A DNA stretch of 64,000 nt from Henricia sp. BOLD:AAB3569 (taxonomy: Eukaryota; Echinodermata; Asteroidea; Spinulosida; Echinasteridae). Positions 62,891 to 64,000 of the stretch are shown here, in pieces (positions within the stretch are counted from its first letter, which is position 1; the number at the start of each line of letters is the position of its first letter). The position numbers and the translations under genes were made by a program. The notes under the pieces are model-generated. The model was given only the letters and a program-made list of their open reading frames with translations. It searched no databases and was not told the origin of the DNA. Location of the stretch: assembly GCA_037783545.1 (NCBI GenBank), contig JBBELK010000402.1, positions 558,001-622,000 on the forward strand, written 5' to 3'.

Positions 62891-63990
62891 TGAGGGAATG
62901 TACATTATAGCCTACCACTGTGCCTCATAGCTCAGCTGGTAGAGCATATGCCTAGTGTGTCAGAGGTCTCGGGGAACCTGAGGGAGTATACCACTGTGCC
63001 TCATAGCTCAGCTGGTAGAGCATATGCCTATGTGTCAGAGGTCTTGGGGGAACCTGAGGGAGTATACCACTGTGCCTCATAGCTCAGCTGGTAGAGCATA
63101 TGCCCGGTGTGGCAGAGGTTTCGGGGGAACCCGAGGGAGTATACCACTGTGCCTCATAGCTCAGCTGGTAGAGCATATGCCCGGTGTGGCAGAGGTTTCG
63201 GGGGAACCCGAGGGAGTATACCACTGTGCCTCATAGCTCAGCTGGTAGAGCATCTGCCTGTTGTGTCAGAGGTCTCGGGGGAACCTGAGGGAGTATACCA
63301 CTGTGCCTCATAGCTCAGCTGGTAGAGCATATGCCCGGTGTGGCAGAGGTTTCGGGGGAACCCGAGGGAGTATACCACTGTGCCTCATAGCCCAGCTGGT
63401 AAAGCATCTGCCTAGTGTGTCAGAGGTCTTCGGGAACCTGAGGGAGTATACCACTGTGCCTCATAGCTCAGCTGGTAGAGCATCTGCCTGCTGTGTCAGA
63501 GGTCTCGGGGGAACCTGATGGGGTATACCACTGTGCCTCATAGCTCAGCTGGTAGAGCATATGCCCGGTCTGGCAGAGGTTTCGGGGAACCTGAGGGAGT
63601 ATACCACTGTGCCTCATAGCTCAGCTGGTAGAGCATCTGCCTGGTGTGTCAGAAGTCTTGAGGGAAACTAAGGTAGTATACCACTGTGCCTTATAGCTCA
63701 GCTGGTAGAGCATATGCCCGGTGTGGCAGAGGTTTCGGGGGGACCCGAGAGAGTATACCACTGTGCCTCATAGCCCAGCTGGTAAAGCATCTGTCTGGTG
63801 TGTCAGAGGTCTTGTGGGAACCTGCGGGAGTATACCACTGTGCCTCATAGCTCAGCTGGTAGAGCATCTACCTAGTGTGTCAGAGGTCTTCGGGAACCTG
63901 GGAGAGTATACCACTGTGCCTCATAGCTCAGTTAGTAGAGCGTCTTCCTGGTGTGTTACAGGTGTTCAAGTCTAAAAGAGAAACACTTAT
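62891..63990 (+). repeat. tRNA-derived tandem array 3 (14 units)
   Basis: Unit starts (TGCCTCATAGC) at 62921, 62997, 63073, 63150, 63227, 63304, 63381, 63457, 63534, 63610, 63687, 63764, 63841 and 63917: spacing is always 76 or 77. Units at 63073, 63150 and 63304 look identical, so homogenisation is recent. Each has D-arm AGCTCAGCTGGTAGAGC, an anticodon-arm relic, a hairpin TTCGGGGGAACCCGA or TTGGGGGAACCTGA in place of the T-arm, and linker GGGAGTATACCACTG. The last unit ends GGTGTTCAAGTC, a B-box-like sequence. Long open frames through the array exist because the units lack stops, not because they encode protein. Confidence 0.9.
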
Positions 63991-64000
63991 GCGTCTTACC

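Noticed and set aside
62891-63990. Long repetitive open frames through array 3 (and array 2) reading REYTTVPHSSAGRA and similar.
   Set aside because: The unit is 76-77 bases and has few stops in any frame, so the peptides cycle through frames as the DNA repeats. They are a by-product of tRNA-derived DNA.
33434-64000. Array units as functional tRNA genes.
   Set aside because: No T-arm or B box, imperfect acceptor and anticodon stems, and no fixed anticodon.

Overview
This window reads as nuclear DNA of an invertebrate animal, probably an echinoderm and most likely a sea star. There are no densely packed ORFs, operons or ribosome-binding sites. The sequence is AT-rich and intron-like, with short CpG-rich islands. 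It is crowded with tRNA-derived SINEs, 3' ends of non-LTR retrotransposons, Tc1/mariner debris and many non-autonomous inverted-repeat elements. Two motifs, TTAAAGGAACACGTTGCCTT (55301) and the CCCAATTTCATGG palindrome family (18080, 51320, 61051), resemble repeats I recall as abundant in sea star sequence. That placement is from memory and was not searched.

Host genes are sparse. The most complete is a tRNA-Phe(GAA) gene at 47920-48025, whose T-loop is split by a 33-base insert that can form its own hairpin. The best protein-coding evidence is a short terminal exon at 25579-25649, with a pyrimidine tract, a CAG acceptor, 22 codons and a TGA stop. Weaker exon-like stretches lie at 28860-28928 (minus) and 33047-33315 (plus). 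The longest ATG-initiated ORF (42108-42857) has no recognisable domain.

The most distinctive content is three tandem arrays of a tRNA-derived unit of about 77 bp: 3341-4215 (+), 33440-34395 (-) and 62891-63990 (+). Each unit keeps the D-arm/A-box half of a tRNA. The T-arm and B box are replaced by a short hairpin capped by GAAA or GGAA. Unit-to-unit identity is highest in the third array, and the first and third arrays end in a unit with a B-box-like sequence.

Region by region: 1-2.8 kb holds a head-to-head repeat and two TTAA-flanked elements sharing one TTAA. 3.3-4.2 kb is array 1. 5-13 kb holds SINEs, Tc1 remnants, a TA-flanked foldback family (one copy split by a LINE 3' end) and several MITEs. 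14-24.7 kb shows nested insertions into two copies of family A, plus a 1.6-kb foldback element. 25-33 kb has the terminal exon and Harbinger-like and hAT-like elements. 33.4-34.4 kb is array 2. 37-47 kb has palindromic MITEs and further nesting. 47.9 kb is the tRNA-Phe. 49-62 kb has several palindromic MITE families in multiple copies, and 62.9 kb to the end is array 3. Because relatives recur within the window, several insertions can be read against an uninterrupted copy, giving a local relative order of events. Family letters (A, C, D, F, H) are local labels.
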